From an uncultured Roseiflexaceae bacterium (lineage in GTDB: Bacteria; Chloroflexota; Chloroflexia; Chloroflexales; Roseiflexaceae): a DNA stretch of 48,196 nucleotides. The translations under genes were made by a program, and so were the position numbers. The DNA lies in assembly GCA_937974195.1 (NCBI GenBank), contig CALJIC010000186.1, positions 1 to 48,196 on the forward strand, read 5' to 3'. The notes under the pieces were generated by a model that was given only the letters and a program-made list of their open reading frames with translations, ran no database searches and had not been told where the DNA came from. Shown here piece after piece: positions 47,732-48,196 of this stretch (its first letter is position 1; every line of letters begins with the position of its first letter).

Positions 47732-48196
47732 ATGCCTGAGCTAACCACGAGCTCGCCTCGACCTGTCCCCGGCCGCAATCCGTCCATAACCGTCGGAGGT
47801 GGCAAGCTCGGGCACGGAGGAACGTCTGTGTCTGTCCCCGCATCGCTTCAGGCGGTGCTCCACCAGCTCACGCAGTCGCTCACGGTCCTGAGCAGCGCCG
47901 CCGAGCTCGTGCTCGCCGGCCGCACATCGGGGGTCGCCGCCCAGCCGCTGCGCGTCTGGCTGCAGCCGAACGCGCGCCAGGCCGAGGCGTCGCTCCACCG
48001 GCTGCGCGAGTTCCGCCTGGCGCAGATCCCGGCCACGACCGAGCTGATCCAGTGCCTGACTGTGCTGGTGCTGGCCGCCGATATGCTGATCCAGGGCCAC
48101 CTCTCGGACGCGGGCGCGACCGAGACCTACGAGCTGCTGCGCCGTAACGCCGACCGGGCGATGAAGAGCCTGCAGGTGCTGCGCGAGCACATGCTC
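47732..48196 (+). CDS. helical protein of unknown function, cut by the window end
   Basis: The first 155 residues of an open frame that runs off the window, so no stop is visible. AGGAGG lies 6 bases before the ATG, the best start signal in this part. The first 35 residues are polar and glycine-rich; the rest looks all-helical (LQAVLHQLTQSLTVLSSAAE, QAEASLHRLREFRLAQIPAT, LLRRNADRAMKSLQVLREHM). Amphipathic helices of this spacing occur in the dimerisation part of histidine kinases or in phosphotransfer proteins, but no His-box is seen in the visible part. The family is not recognised. Confidence 0.7.
   Translation, partial: MPELTTSSPRPVPGRNPSITVGGGKLGHGGTSVSVPASLQAVLHQLTQSLTVLSSAAELVLAGRTSGVAAQPLRVWLQPNARQAEASLHRLREFRLAQIPATTELIQCLTVLVLAADMLIQGHLSDAGATETYELLRRNADRAMKSLQVLREHML

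Noticed and set aside
1..48196. CRISPR arrays, tRNA/rRNA genes, transposases or phage genes
   Set aside because: I looked for regularly spaced repeats, cloverleaf ends and transposase or integrase motifs on both strands and saw none; a dedicated scan (tRNAscan, CRISPR finder) could still find a short element.

Overview
The window is GC-rich bacterial chromosome that looks like Chloroflexota (filamentous Chloroflexia type). This rests on gene content and style rather than a marker gene: no rRNA or tRNA gene was found. Indicators are the very high GC with strong G/C third-position bias (long open frames on both strands of most genes), an acyl-ACP-reductase-like dehydrogenase fusion, a MurF-Alr fusion, DUF2085 proteins, Tat/lipobox binding proteins, and sigma-70 promoters standing out as AT islands. 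No CRISPR array, prophage, insertion sequence or antibiotic biosynthesis cluster was recognised.

Layout. 1-5.5 kb: repeat-like stem-loops, an acyl-ACP-reductase-like dehydrogenase with a large extra N-terminal domain, a small excisionase-type HTH protein, a membrane-anchored alpha/beta hydrolase and a DUF4173-type membrane protein. 5.5-16.5 kb: a carbohydrate locus. A minus-strand run of six genes (binding lipoprotein, two permeases, GH116, GH172/DUF2961, second GH116) is transcribed away from a LacI-family regulator. The gap between them holds two textbook promoters and several TTTAG/CTAAA half-sites. The importer has no ATPase gene here. 16.4-20.8 kb: four minus-strand genes (two paralogous Gfo/Idh/MocA oxidoreductases joined by an ATGA overlap, an enolase-superfamily epimerase, a CobW-type GTPase). 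21.4-24.0 kb: a MurF-alanine racemase fusion. 24.7-30.5 kb: a complete branched-chain amino-acid-type ABC operon (livK-livH-livM-livG-livF) with a long leader and an enlarged LivM.

30.9-35.3 kb: a B3/B4 domain protein, a nucleotidyltransferase, a methyltransferase, and a tight three-gene operon DUF2085-TlpA lipoprotein-DUF2085 that appears to start leaderless. 35.3-38.4 kb: an Rrf2 regulator, an orphan fumarate reductase/succinate dehydrogenase flavoprotein, and a decayed LysR gene. 38.4-41.4 kb: an aminoglycoside-kinase-like protein, tyrS with a structured attenuator-like leader, and a single-domain response regulator. 41.6-48.2 kb: two small unrecognised proteins (one with a basic, histone-tail-like C-terminus), a roughly 600-base gene-free stretch, a PHP phosphoesterase, a patatin-like lipase, a GT39-type membrane glycosyltransferase, and a helical protein running off the end.

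The sugar operon and the liv operon both place a strong stem-loop directly after the binding-protein gene, which would favour binding protein over permeases. The best candidate for an undescribed system is the LacI-controlled GH116-GH172-GH116 uptake locus; second is the DUF2085-TlpA-DUF2085 operon. All functions are read from motifs in the translations and no database search was run.
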